Shown here: positions 24,152-32,018 of the stretch, piece by piece
Numbering within the stretch: the stretch's first letter is position 1
How the letters are laid out: each line of letters opens with the position of its first letter
DNA from: Clostridiales bacterium DTU089
Lineage (GTDB): Bacteria; Bacillota; Clostridia; Oscillospirales; Acutalibacteraceae
Length of the DNA stretch: 33,899 nucleotides
NCBI GenBank assembly: GCA_001513045.1
Contig: LFSB01000010.1
Location: forward strand, 1 to 33,899
Direction of reading: 5' to 3'
The notes under the pieces: generated by a model
The model's database searches: none
What the model saw: the letters and a program-made list of their open reading frames with translations, nothing else
Told to the model about the DNA's origin: nothing
Program-made: the position numbers and the translations under genes

Positions 24152-25656
24152 CAGTGTTCTTCCCAGTTTTTTGCGCGTTCAACGGCGCGCTTCCAGTCAT
24201 AATATTTTCTGTCGCGAACAGCCTTGTCAAGCGCGGGAACAAAGTCGCGGTCGGTTTCACGGATGTTTTCTATCTCCGCCATATCCTTCCAGAAGCCCAC
24301 GGCAAGCCCCGCCATATACGCCGAGCCGAGAGCTGTTGTTTCCACCACTCTCGGGCGGTTGACCTTTGCGCGTATCATGTCGGCCTGAATCTGCATCATT
24401 ATGTTGCTTATGGAGGCTCCGCCGTCCACGCGAAGCTGCGAGAGCTCAATGCCGGAGTCCGCCTTCATCGCCTCAATGAGGTCGGTGACCTGATAGGATA
24501 TGCTTTCAAGCACGGCTCTTGCGATATGTGCGCGTGTAGCGCCTCGCGTGAGTCCGACCATGCAGCCTCTTGCATACATATCCCAGTACGGCGCGCCCAG
24601 GCCTGTGAATGCGGGTACAAAAAACACACCGTTGGCGTCCTCGACGCTTTCCGCAAGGAAATCGCATTCCGCCGGAGTTTCAATGAGCCTCAGCTCATCC
24701 CTGAGCCATTTTATAACAGAGCCTGCGTTGAACGCACTGCCCTCTATGTCGTATTCCACCTTGCCGTTTATACCCCACGCAACACCCGTAAGCAGGTTGT
24801 TCTTGGAGTTTACGCGCTTTTCGCCGGTGTTCATAAGCAGGAAGCAACCTGTTCCGTAAGTATTCTTTGCCTGACCCGCCTCAAAGCACGCCTGACCGAA
24901 AAGCGCCGCCTGCTGGTCGCCTATAGCTCCGCTTATCGGGATTCCCGCGAGCATTTCAAGACCGAGTACGTTTTCGCCTACCGTTCCGTATATCTCACTT
25001 GACTGAACCGGCTTGGGAAGTATGGACATCGGAATTGAGAGCTTGTCGCACAGATATTCGTCCCAGCAAAGTCTGTCAACATCGAAAAGCATGGTGCGCG
25101 AGGCGTTGGAGTAGTCTGTCACATGCACCTTGCCTCCGGTGAGATTCCATATAATCCAGGTTTCAACCGTTCCGAAGAGCAGTCTGCCCTCTTTTTCGAG
25201 ATTGCGCGCCTCGGGAACGTTGTCGAGTATCCATTTGATTTTTGTCCCCGAAAAGTAGGCGTCTATGAGCAGTCCGGTGTGCTGCTTTATGTAATCGCCC
25301 AAGCCCTCCGCCTTGAGCTTTTCGCATATATCGGCGGTTCTGCGGCACTGCCATACTATAGCGTTGTAGACCGGCTTCCCGGACTCCTTATCCCACAGTA
25401 TTGTTGTCTCACGTTGATTTGTAATGCCTATTGCGGCGATATCCGACGGCTTAATATTGCCGTTTTCAAGCGCGGCAAGCACCGAACGGTATTGACTGTC
25501 GAGAATTTCAAAGGGATCGTGCTCAACCCATCCGCTTTGCGGATAGTGCTGCGGAAATTCAAACTGTGCCTTGGAAACAATGCTCCCGCTTTTGTCGAAG
25601 ACAATTGCTCTTGAGCTGGTTGTGCCCTGGTCGAGCGCAAGAATATACTTAGCCAT
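24151..25656 (-). CDS. glpK: Glycerol kinase
   Basis: GlpK phosphorylates glycerol to sn-glycerol-3-phosphate with ATP, in the cytoplasm. The 501-residue length is standard. FGGY-kinase motifs are visible: YILALDQGTTSSRAIVFD at the N-terminus, WVEHDPFEI, GITNQRETTILWDKESGKPVYNAIVWQCRRT, the substrate region SGTKIKWILDN, GAIGDQQAALFGQ and the C-terminal LRVDGGASISNIMMQIQADM. The ribosome site is AAAGGGATG. It is a single-gene transcript with a TTGACA-17-TACAAT promoter; no glpF, glpD or regulator is next to it. It could feed on glycerol or glycerol phosphate freed by the phosphodiesterases nearby (inference). Confidence 0.98.
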   Translation of the reverse strand: MAKYILALDQGTTSSRAIVFDKSGSIVSKAQFEFPQHYPQSGWVEHDPFEILDSQYRSVLAALENGNIKPSDIAAIGITNQRETTILWDKESGKPVYNAIVWQCRRTADICEKLKAEGLGDYIKQHTGLLIDAYFSGTKIKWILDNVPEARNLEKEGRLLFGTVETWIIWNLTGGKVHVTDYSNASRTMLFDVDRLCWDEYLCDKLSIPMSILPKPVQSSEIYGTVGENVLGLEMLAGIPISGAIGDQQAALFGQACFEAGQAKNTYGTGCFLLMNTGEKRVNSKNNLLTGVAWGINGKVEYDIEGSAFNAGSVIKWLRDELRLIETPAECDFLAESVEDANGVFFVPAFTGLGAPYWDMYARGCMVGLTRGATRAHIARAVLESISYQVTDLIEAMKADSGIELSQLRVDGGASISNIMMQIQADMIRAKVNRPRVVETTALGSAYMAGLAVGFWKDMAEIENIRETDRDFVPALDKAVRDRKYYDWKRAVERAKNWEEH

Positions 25657-25689
25657 GAAAACATCCCTTTACAAAATATTATGTTTTAT

Positions 25690-25718
25690 ATTGTACTTTC
25701 ATTTGTAAGATATGTCAA
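25690..25718 (-). promoter_or_regulatory. glpK promoter
   Basis: On the minus strand: TTGACA (25718-25713), a 17-bp spacer, TACAAT (25695-25690), 34 bp before the glpK start. No catabolite-response element is recognisable around it. Confidence 0.85.
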
Positions 25719-25786
25719 GAAACAGCGGAGATTTTGCGAAAATTTTATGAACATTTCAGCGGAACAAAAAAATTTTTTGATTTCTC

Positions 25787-25815
25787 TTGACATATCAAAA
25801 AATCGGGAGTAACAT
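25787..25815 (+). promoter_or_regulatory. Promoter of the T-box / trpB transcript
   Basis: TTGACA (25787-25792), a 17-bp spacer, TAACAT (25810-25815). Transcription from about 25822 would include the whole T-box leader. Confidence 0.82.
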
Positions 25816-25821
25816 AAAGCC

Positions 25822-26099
25822 AACAATCAAACCGACGAGTAAGAGAAGTAGTCGGAGTGCTTGTTCAAAGAGAGCCGCAGACGGTGGAATTGCGGTAACA
25901 AAGGCTTCGGTGAATGGACTTATGAGGGCAGAGCGAAAGAGGCTTAACGGCTTTTAGTAGTATCTGACGGGAACTCCGCCCGTTATCAAGGGAGCGCATA
26001 TGAGTGGTATGCGGAGCAAGCGGATGCATAGCATCAATTTGGGTGGTACCGCAGGAGAATTAAAGCTCTTGTCCCATGTGGGGGACAAGAGCGTTTTTT
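25822..26099 (+). promoter_or_regulatory. T-box riboswitch, tryptophan-specific (UGG specifier)
   Basis: The leader contains, in order, the Stem I distal motif AGAGAG (25869-25874), the specifier region GGUGAAUGGACU with UGG at 25915-25917 in the usual GAA-NNN-A setting, and the T-box GGGUGGUACCGC (26041-26052). The terminator GCUCUUGUCCC...GGGGACAAGAGC with U6 follows (26065-26099). Uncharged tRNA-Trp would pair with UGG and, by its NCCA end, with the T-box bulge, favouring the antiterminator and read-through into trpB. The specifier agrees with the downstream gene. This accounts for the 495-bp stretch without genes between glpK and trpB. Confidence 0.95.
26065..26099 (+). terminator. T-box terminator
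   Basis: GCTCTTGTCCC (26065-26075) pairs with GGGGACAAGAGC (26081-26092), followed by GTTTTTT. It is the OFF state of the tryptophan T-box; its 5' arm lies just downstream of the antiterminator sequence. Confidence 0.92.
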
Positions 26100-26151
26100 G
26101 TTTTCCCGCAGGTGCCGAAACAATTCAAGACCGAAAGGAACGGTGTCAAAA

Positions 26152-27522
26152 ATGAAAAAGAACATACCTTATCGAATAAATCTTCCGGAGGAATACATAC
26201 CTAAGAAATGGTATAACCTCAGAGCCGAAATGAAAAGTCCGGTACCCCCTCTGCTCAATCCCGCTACAAGGGAGCCGGTTACGCTCGACGAGCTGAGCAA
26301 AATCTTCTGCACCGAGCTTGCCAAGCAGGAGCTGAACACAACCGACGCATATATCGACATTCCGCAGGGCATAATTGATTTTTACAAAATGTGCCGCCCC
26401 TCACCACTCATCCGCGCTTATTGCCTTGAAAAGGAGCTGGGAACTCCCGCCAAGATTTACTACAAATTCGAGGGCAACAACACCTCTGGCAGCCACAAGC
26501 TCAACTCTGCCATCCCTCAGGCGTATTACGCCAAGCAGCAGGGACTCAAGGGTCTTACCACCGAAACCGGAGCGGGTCAGTGGGGCACCGCGCTGTCAAT
26601 GGCGTGCGCGTATTACCACATTCCGCTTACCGTATTCATGGTCAAGGGCAGCTTTATGCAGAAGCCTCACCGCAAGGCGATTATGCAGACCTTCGGCGCA
26701 TCCGTAATCCCCAGCCCGAGTGATACCACAAACGCAGGCAGAGCGATAATTGCAAAGCTCGGAGAGACCTCAGGCTCGCTCGGCTGTGCAATATCCGAGG
26801 CGGTTGAGGTTGCCGTATCAAACGACGGCTTCCGTTATGTGCTCGGCTCTGTGCTCAATCAGGTGGCACTGCATCAGTCCATAATAGGTCTTGAAGCAAA
26901 GGCGGCAATGGAGCTTTATGATGAATATCCCGATGTGGTAATCGGCTGTGCCGGAGGCGGCTCAAACCTTGCCGGACTCATAGCTCCGTTCATGGGTGAC
27001 AAAATCAAGGGTACACACAATCCGTATTTCATAGCTGTCGAGCCGGCATCCTGCCCCTCGCTTACAAGAGGAAAGTACGGCTATGACTTCTGCGACACGG
27101 GCAAGGTTACGCCTCTCGCCAAGATGTACAGCCTCGGCTGCGAGTTTATACCCTCCTCGAACCACGCGGGAGGACTTCGTTACCACGGCATGTCGCCGCT
27201 TATCAGCAAGCTTTACGATGACGGACTGCTTGACGAGGCGAGAAGCATTGAGCAGACGGCTGTGTTTGACGCGGCGGTGCGTTTCGCACGCTGCGAGGGC
27301 ATACTTCCCGCTCCCGAATCCTCACATGCAATCAAGATTGCAATGGACGAGGCCGTCAAGTGCCGCGAAACAGGAGAGGAAAAGACCATACTCTTCGGTC
27401 TTACCGGTACGGGCTATTTCGATATGAGCGCATACAGCTCCTTCATCGAAAAGAGCATGGGTGATTATATTCCGACAGAAGCCGAGCTTCAGCATGGCTT
27501 TGAAGGCATGCCCGAGATGTAA
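26152..27522 (+). CDS. trpB: Tryptophan synthase beta chain-like protein (TrpB2 type)
   Basis: A 456-residue PLP enzyme of the TrpB2 subgroup, longer than classical TrpB (about 400) with the TrpB2-type N-terminal extension (LPEEYIPKKWYNLRAE). The PLP lysine is Lys116 in NTSGSHKLNSA; ETGAGQWGTALSMAC and the phosphate loop GCAGGGSN are also present. The reaction is indole plus serine to tryptophan. No trpA or other trp genes adjoin it, and TrpB2 enzymes often act without TrpA, so indole salvage is the likely role. A Trp-specific T-box controls it. Start ATG 26152 has AAAGGA twelve bases upstream; an in-frame GTG four codons earlier is possible but lies closer to that site. Confidence 0.94.
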   Translation: MKKNIPYRINLPEEYIPKKWYNLRAEMKSPVPPLLNPATREPVTLDELSKIFCTELAKQELNTTDAYIDIPQGIIDFYKMCRPSPLIRAYCLEKELGTPAKIYYKFEGNNTSGSHKLNSAIPQAYYAKQQGLKGLTTETGAGQWGTALSMACAYYHIPLTVFMVKGSFMQKPHRKAIMQTFGASVIPSPSDTTNAGRAIIAKLGETSGSLGCAISEAVEVAVSNDGFRYVLGSVLNQVALHQSIIGLEAKAAMELYDEYPDVVIGCAGGGSNLAGLIAPFMGDKIKGTHNPYFIAVEPASCPSLTRGKYGYDFCDTGKVTPLAKMYSLGCEFIPSSNHAGGLRYHGMSPLISKLYDDGLLDEARSIEQTAVFDAAVRFARCEGILPAPESSHAIKIAMDEAVKCRETGEEKTILFGLTGTGYFDMSAYSSFIEKSMGDYIPTEAELQHGFEGMPEM

Positions 27523-27539
27523 TATTTTCAGTGACCCGG

Positions 27540-27566
27540 AGCCGGCAGAGTCTGCCGGCTCTTTTT
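27540..27566 (+). terminator. Terminator after trpB
   Basis: AGCCGGCA (27540-27547), GAGTC, TGCCGGCT (27553-27560), then CTTTTTG: a compact GC-rich hairpin with a T tract. Confidence 0.9.
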
Positions 27567-27569
27567 GTG

Positions 27570-27598
27570 TTGTTTTTTCAGGGGAAATGTGATATATT
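27570..27598 (+). promoter_or_regulatory. Promoter of the PHP hydrolase gene
   Basis: TTGTTT (27570-27575), a 17-bp spacer, TATATT (27593-27598), 32 bp before the start at 27631. Confidence 0.65.
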
Positions 27599-27630
27599 TA
27601 AACAGAACAAAGCCGAAAGGGGAGTGTCAG

Positions 27631-28608
27631 ATGAACGGAAAGTGGTATGCAGGTGTGCCTCATTTGCACACGGTTGCGTCGGACGGAAGGCTTAATATTG
27701 AGCAGCTGGTTTCACTTGCGAAAAAGAATAAGCTGGATTTTCTTATAGTCACAGACCACAACAAGAACTGTGAGAAGGATTTGCCGACAGTTGACGGGTT
27801 GACCCTCATATACGGCACGGAACTTACAAGTTCTAACGGTCACACCAACATCTGGGGCGTGAAGGATTCGGTTGACGATTTCGCGGTTGAAAGCTATGAG
27901 CAATGGAAGGAAGCAAAGGATGAGGCGAAAAGGCGCGGAGCGCTTGTGTGCATGAATCATCCGTTGTGCGGCCAGTGCCCGTGGCGCTGGGAGAAGGACA
28001 TTTCACAGGTTGATGTGCTTGAGGTGTGGAATTCGCCCATGCATTATGACAATCTGCTGTGCACCGAATGGTGGCATGAGCAGATGAAAAAGGGTCACAA
28101 AACCCCGGTTGTCGGCGGAAGTGATTATCACAGGGACTATTATGTGACAAATCTGCTTACAAACCCCACCACCTATGTTTACGCTCAGTCGGCTTCGCCA
28201 CGGGATATTCTTGCGGCTATTGCCGCCGGACGCACAACAATAACCTCGGGTGTCGGAAAGACATTTATAACTATTACCTCGGGTGACGCTATGCTCGGTG
28301 ATACGGTAAAGCTTGACGAGGCAACAACCGTCACTGTGGATGTAAAGGGGCTAAAGCGCGGGCACCGACTTGCCGTATTTGACGCGAACGGCGAATATTT
28401 TTCGCATACGGCAAGGAAAAATGAGGATTTCAATGTAACCCTGCCCGTCCGCGGAGCCGGCTTCGTCTGTGCACAGGTCGAGTATGAGGTGGGGAGAATA
28501 TACAAAATCGGCTACAACAAAGTAATAGCCTCGAAAATTCCGTCGCAAAGGAATATGGATTTGCCGCCGTTCATTTATGCACAGAGCGGAGCGATGTTTT
28601 TTGAATAA
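27631..28608 (+). CDS. PHP-domain phosphoesterase, CehA/McbA-like
   Basis: A 325-residue PHP (polymerase and histidinol phosphatase) domain protein. Metal ligands visible: His11 and His13 (PHLHTVASDG), Asp18, Asp42-His43 (VTDHN), Glu64 (YGTELTSS), His71, His110 (CMNHPL), and Asp165/His167 (GGSDYH). The last 90 residues form a beta domain as in the CehA/McbA family. Such enzymes hydrolyse phosphoesters or, in some members, carbamates. There is no signal peptide. Start ATG 27631 has AAAGGGGAG eight bases upstream. It is a monocistronic unit between its own promoter and a bidirectional terminator. The substrate is unknown; it joins the group of phosphoesterases in this window. Confidence 0.9.
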   Translation: MNGKWYAGVPHLHTVASDGRLNIEQLVSLAKKNKLDFLIVTDHNKNCEKDLPTVDGLTLIYGTELTSSNGHTNIWGVKDSVDDFAVESYEQWKEAKDEAKRRGALVCMNHPLCGQCPWRWEKDISQVDVLEVWNSPMHYDNLLCTEWWHEQMKKGHKTPVVGGSDYHRDYYVTNLLTNPTTYVYAQSASPRDILAAIAAGRTTITSGVGKTFITITSGDAMLGDTVKLDEATTVTVDVKGLKRGHRLAVFDANGEYFSHTARKNEDFNVTLPVRGAGFVCAQVEYEVGRIYKIGYNKVIASKIPSQRNMDLPPFIYAQSGAMFFE

Positions 28609-28620
28609 TACGATTTAATT

Positions 28621-28662
28621 AAAAAAGCGGTACCGGGCTGATATACCCGATACCGCTTTTTT
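28621..28662. terminator. Bidirectional terminator, PHP gene / metallophosphoesterase 3
   Basis: AAAAAAGCGGTACCGGG pairs with CCCGATACCGCTTTTTT (one C-A mismatch) around an 8-base loop, giving T6 on either strand. It lies between the converging genes ending at 28608 and 28676. Confidence 0.92.
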
Positions 28663-28675
28663 GATTTTGTCTGTT

Positions 28676-29650
28676 TTATGAAGCCGCCTGCGCTGTGACA
28701 AGGTCGATGCGCGCATCGTGCAGGTCAAGCCAGCCGGTCATAACATAATCCCTCGAACGCAGCAGCACATAATCATCATATACCTCAAAGACATATCCGC
28801 AGCCGCTCAGGGGATTGCCGGCTTCCGTGTTGAGGTAGGTGAAGCACGGCAGATTTATATAGTGCACGGAGCCGTTGCTTTCAATCGTATAATCGGGACC
28901 GGCATCAATAAGTCCGCCCGTAAAGCCGGCGTGAAGATGTCCGGAAATGTAGAAGACATTGCTGTGCTTGAGCAAAATGGCGTTTATCGCGTCGCTCTGC
29001 TCGCCTATGCCGCCCTCGTCCCAGAGCTCTGCCTGGCCGTTAGTTCCGTTTATGGGGAAGTGACATACAACAAATATCGGCAGACCGCTGAGCGACGCCT
29101 TTGTCATCTCGGCATCGAACCAGTCTATCTGTTCCTGCGAGATTGTAGCGTAGACGTGGTCGCCTTCGCTGGCGAGGGTTATGAAGGTGTATCCGTTTAC
29201 AACGGTTGTGTAATAAGGCTTTTCAATATTGCGTCCGGTCAGGGCGTTATAGCCGTCAACGAAATATTTCATTCCGGCGACACTGCCGTCATCGCTCCAT
29301 GTGTCGTGGTTACCGGTCGCAAGGATTATATTTTCGGTTTTACACGCCTCATCGAACGCCTCGAAAAGATAATCAAATTGCGCCTTTTCGCCGTGGTCGG
29401 TTAGGTCGCCTGCAAATACCACTGCATCTACAATATCGGTGTCGTAGGTCATGTCCGCAAGCCCCTGCTTGAGCTGTGTATAGCGCACGGAGCTGTCGGT
29501 TATGTGCGTGTCCGATGCGGTTGCAAAGCACATGCGGATGTTTTTGGCATCTGTGGGTTTAATCATGTGGTCGGCACCTTCGCCGAGCGAGGAGGTAAAC
29601 GAGAGAATCAACGAGAGCAGTGCCGAGAGTATTGCATACAGGACTTTCAT
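28676..29650 (-). CDS. Exported calcineurin-type metallophosphoesterase 3
   Basis: A 324-residue exported enzyme. Signal peptide or anchor residues about 4-20 (LYAILSALLSLILSFTS). The metal site is complete: Asp47-Thr-His49 (SDTHITD), Asp82 (AGDLTDHG), Asn114-His115 (GNHDTW), His197 (VVCHFPING) and GHLH at 237-240. Unlike the two PAP-like proteins it has no Fn3 N-domain, so it is closer to 3',5'-cyclic-nucleotide or general phosphodiesterases. The start at 29650 is taken rather than the in-frame ATG 29662, because the latter lies against the AAGGA site. Its leader, ribosome site and start codon lie in repeat copy B. It may be transcribed from the promoter in that repeat or by read-through from the upstream glycosidase genes. 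Confidence 0.9.
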   Translation of the reverse strand: MKVLYAILSALLSLILSFTSSLGEGADHMIKPTDAKNIRMCFATASDTHITDSSVRYTQLKQGLADMTYDTDIVDAVVFAGDLTDHGEKAQFDYLFEAFDEACKTENIILATGNHDTWSDDGSVAGMKYFVDGYNALTGRNIEKPYYTTVVNGYTFITLASEGDHVYATISQEQIDWFDAEMTKASLSGLPIFVVCHFPINGTNGQAELWDEGGIGEQSDAINAILLKHSNVFYISGHLHAGFTGGLIDAGPDYTIESNGSVHYINLPCFTYLNTEAGNPLSGCGYVFEVYDDYVLLRSRDYVMTGWLDLHDARIDLVTAQAAS

Positions 29651-29748
29651 ATTTATTACCATTCCTTACCGCCGAGCCGCAAACTTTGCGGCGGTATTCG
29701 GCAAACGAAGCCATGCTTCGTTATTAAATGACGGTCGTTGACCGTCAA
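29648..29748 (-). repeat. Dispersed leader/RBS repeat, copy B (upstream of metallophosphoesterase 3)
   Basis: 29648-29719 is the reverse complement of bases 1-72 with four mismatches. Reading the minus strand, the copy continues upstream with the hairpin CGAAGC-ATG-GCTTCG (29720-29706), a TAATAA (29726-29721) and the inverted repeat TGACGGTC-AAC-GACCGTCA (29747-29729). TTGACG (29748-29743) with a 16-bp spacer to TAATAA is a plausible promoter, so the dyad would overlap the -35 and spacer. The element then gives alternative ACCGCCG/CGGCGGT and CCGCAAA/TTTGCGG hairpins, TAAGGA and ATG. This fills most of the 147 bp between the two flanking genes. Confidence 0.78.
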
Positions 29749-29797
29749 GGCACAAATTTGCCGTTTGAAAGATTTATCTTTTAAGCTTCAGACCTCC

Positions 29798-31999
29798 TTA
29801 AAAAATTGTTATCTGTACGTCCTCTGCCTCACTTGCAAAACCGAGAAGCACCGTGCGGCTTGCGGGGTCGTATTCGGCACTTACTTCTACCGGAGTTTTG
29901 TCAGAGAATTCGGCAAGGGCGTCATTTACCCTGAAAGGAGTGCGCAGCCTTATATAAGCATCAATACCTGAGGCGCCGTGAACCGAAAGTGTTATTTTTT
30001 CGTCGCGGCATTCCGCGTCAAGTATTCTTACAGAGGTGCCTATTATACGGAAATTCTCATTCTTCACCTCGTTCAGGTCGAACAGCAGAGCGTTTTCGTC
30101 CGGATTGACTGCCTTTTCGGAGATAATATCAAATTTTTCCGTATACATATCCGCAAATGCTCCCTTGAGCACGAGCGGCTTGTTGTTGACGCTCTCGTCA
30201 AACACGGCAGCAGCGATATACGGACCTCTTTTTTGAGTAATATAGTTTTTATCCTGCCAGAGAAAGCCCTTTTTACTTATTGTGTTGCGGAAAAATTCTC
30301 TGTATTCATCCGCGGCGGACTTTGAGTAGCATATTTCCGCGGGAGCCTTGCGCCATACGGCAACCGTGCCGTTACCTGCGGAGTATATGCTTTTTTCTCC
30401 GTCCGGCTCAATGCCGAGCATTTCAAACAGATGTCCGGCAGGGGATTTATAGCGCTTGCTCCACCAAGCGTCAATGCCGTGATAGGGGTCGGAGTCATCC
30501 CCGATGTAAATGAGCGTGCCGCCCTGCTTGACCCATGAGGCAAGCGCGTTGTTGAGGTCGGGGGAGTCGGGCTTCATAAATTCATAGCTGAGAACACACA
30601 CGTCAAGGTCGTCAAAATATCCCGGACAGCGTCCCGCGTTGTCAAGAACGACGGGATGAACCGGCATGCCGTATTTCAGCAGCGGCAGCGCAAGCCCGTA
30701 GAAGGAGGGGAAGGCGTTACTCTTGAGGAAGCGCAGCTTCAGCTCCTCATCACCCTTGCCGGCAAAAAGCCCGGTTGAGTATTTTTTCAGCAGCTCGTTT
30801 TCGTCCGTAAGCACTGTGCCGGTGCGCTGTTCATCCGGAGTGAGCACGGAATCGGGATAGTCGCGCTGATAGAGCGCGGAGTCGCTTATCAGAACAGCTG
30901 TATGGATATCGCTTTCCGGCTCGGTGCACTCAAGGTCGCCGAGAGTTTGAAAAATATTGTTCAGCAGTGTTGCATACGCGCCCGGAATCGGTTGTGCGTC
31001 CGGTGCTCCCGCGGGATATTTTCCCTGAAAGACGCGGCCGGGCCACGGACAGATTTCGTATCTGTTTATTTTTGAATGAAGAAGTGAGGCGGTAACGGTT
31101 TTAAGATAGTTGCGGCGGTAGTCGTTCCAGTCGTATGCCGGATTGTCCTCAATGGGGTCGTGAAGGAACCACATACGCTTGTCGGTGCCCTTGATAAGCT
31201 CCTGCATGACGCCGTATTCAAGATAGGCGGTTTCAAAGGTTCGCTCCTTTATTACACCCTCAAAGCAGTTCTTTTCCCGGGAGGTTCCCGTCCATATCTG
31301 CGCTATGAAGCCGTCAACAGACGGCACCTGAGCGAGAGAGCCTTCGGGGCTCATTATTTTCCATTGTGTGTAGTTCAGAAGGCTGTGCGTGGGCACATAA
31401 AAGCGAAGGACGCGGTTGTATTTTGTGAGTGCGTACTCCTTGAGGGAGCTGCTCACGCGCTCTATGGTTCTTCTGTAAAGATATGCTTTAAGACGCGCTG
31501 TTTTACAGCGTACATCCAAGCTTGAGTGCGCAGGCTGCCACGGCTGTTTAAAATAAAGCAGATATTCACGCTTGAAGGCCTCGGAGTAACCGGCTCTGTC
31601 CCAGAATTCGGGCTCCTCAAGATGTATGGCTTCGGCTCCGGCATCAACTGCGGCGCGCAGCTTCTCGCTGAGATAGTCGGCAAAGGATACCGTAGGAACC
31701 ATATACGGTGTGTTTGCTCCGTGCATTATCATGTTTCCGCAACGGTCTGTCTGAGCCTCGTCCCAATGCGTTTTCCCGTCGTACTCGCCGTTGAGATAGT
31801 CAACATACGAGCCCCAGGCTATACCGGTCATCATGTGAGCGACATAGCCCCTGCTTTTTAGCTCCTCAATCCTTCGTGCGAGGGTATTATTGAGGCGATA
31901 AGCCATAATAAAATCGCATTGCAGGTCTATATCTGATGAAAACTCTATGCCGGACTGGTAGCCGGTAAGCTCTGAGCAACGGGGTCTTATATATGCCAC
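29798..31999 (-). CDS. Putative glycoside hydrolase with GH42-like layout, unknown specificity
   Basis: I cannot assign this 733-residue protein to a named family. The N-terminal 400 residues look like a TIM barrel with carbohydrate-active features: AGAEAIHLEEPEFWDRAGYSEAF (Glu128/129 as possible acid/base), many Trp/Tyr, and WFLHDPIEDNPAYDW. A Rossmann-like segment at about 470-505 (VCVLSYEFMKPDSPDLNNALASWVKQGGTLIYIGDD) resembles the GATase-like trimerisation domain of GH42-type enzymes, and a beta-sandwich tail follows. There is no signal peptide, so it is intracellular. The start is GTG 31999 with GAGGAG ten bases upstream. It lies 19 bp behind a metallophosphoesterase gene that is itself coupled to a GH-A glycosidase, so the three probably act on one imported sugar conjugate. 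Confidence 0.75.
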   Translation of the reverse strand: MAYIRPRCSELTGYQSGIEFSSDIDLQCDFIMAYRLNNTLARRIEELKSRGYVAHMMTGIAWGSYVDYLNGEYDGKTHWDEAQTDRCGNMIMHGANTPYMVPTVSFADYLSEKLRAAVDAGAEAIHLEEPEFWDRAGYSEAFKREYLLYFKQPWQPAHSSLDVRCKTARLKAYLYRRTIERVSSSLKEYALTKYNRVLRFYVPTHSLLNYTQWKIMSPEGSLAQVPSVDGFIAQIWTGTSREKNCFEGVIKERTFETAYLEYGVMQELIKGTDKRMWFLHDPIEDNPAYDWNDYRRNYLKTVTASLLHSKINRYEICPWPGRVFQGKYPAGAPDAQPIPGAYATLLNNIFQTLGDLECTEPESDIHTAVLISDSALYQRDYPDSVLTPDEQRTGTVLTDENELLKKYSTGLFAGKGDEELKLRFLKSNAFPSFYGLALPLLKYGMPVHPVVLDNAGRCPGYFDDLDVCVLSYEFMKPDSPDLNNALASWVKQGGTLIYIGDDSDPYHGIDAWWSKRYKSPAGHLFEMLGIEPDGEKSIYSAGNGTVAVWRKAPAEICYSKSAADEYREFFRNTISKKGFLWQDKNYITQKRGPYIAAAVFDESVNNKPLVLKGAFADMYTEKFDIISEKAVNPDENALLFDLNEVKNENFRIIGTSVRILDAECRDEKITLSVHGASGIDAYIRLRTPFRVNDALAEFSDKTPVEVSAEYDPASRTVLLGFASEAEDVQITIF

Positions 32000-32018
32000 A
32001 ACATCAAATCTCCTCTGT

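Noticed and set aside
29600-29714. Small protein read from the ATG inside repeat copy B (MASFAEYRRKVCGSA...)
   Set aside because: The frame is open in the repeat and runs on into the phosphatase gene out of frame, but copy A has AGG in place of that ATG and no ribosome site precedes it.
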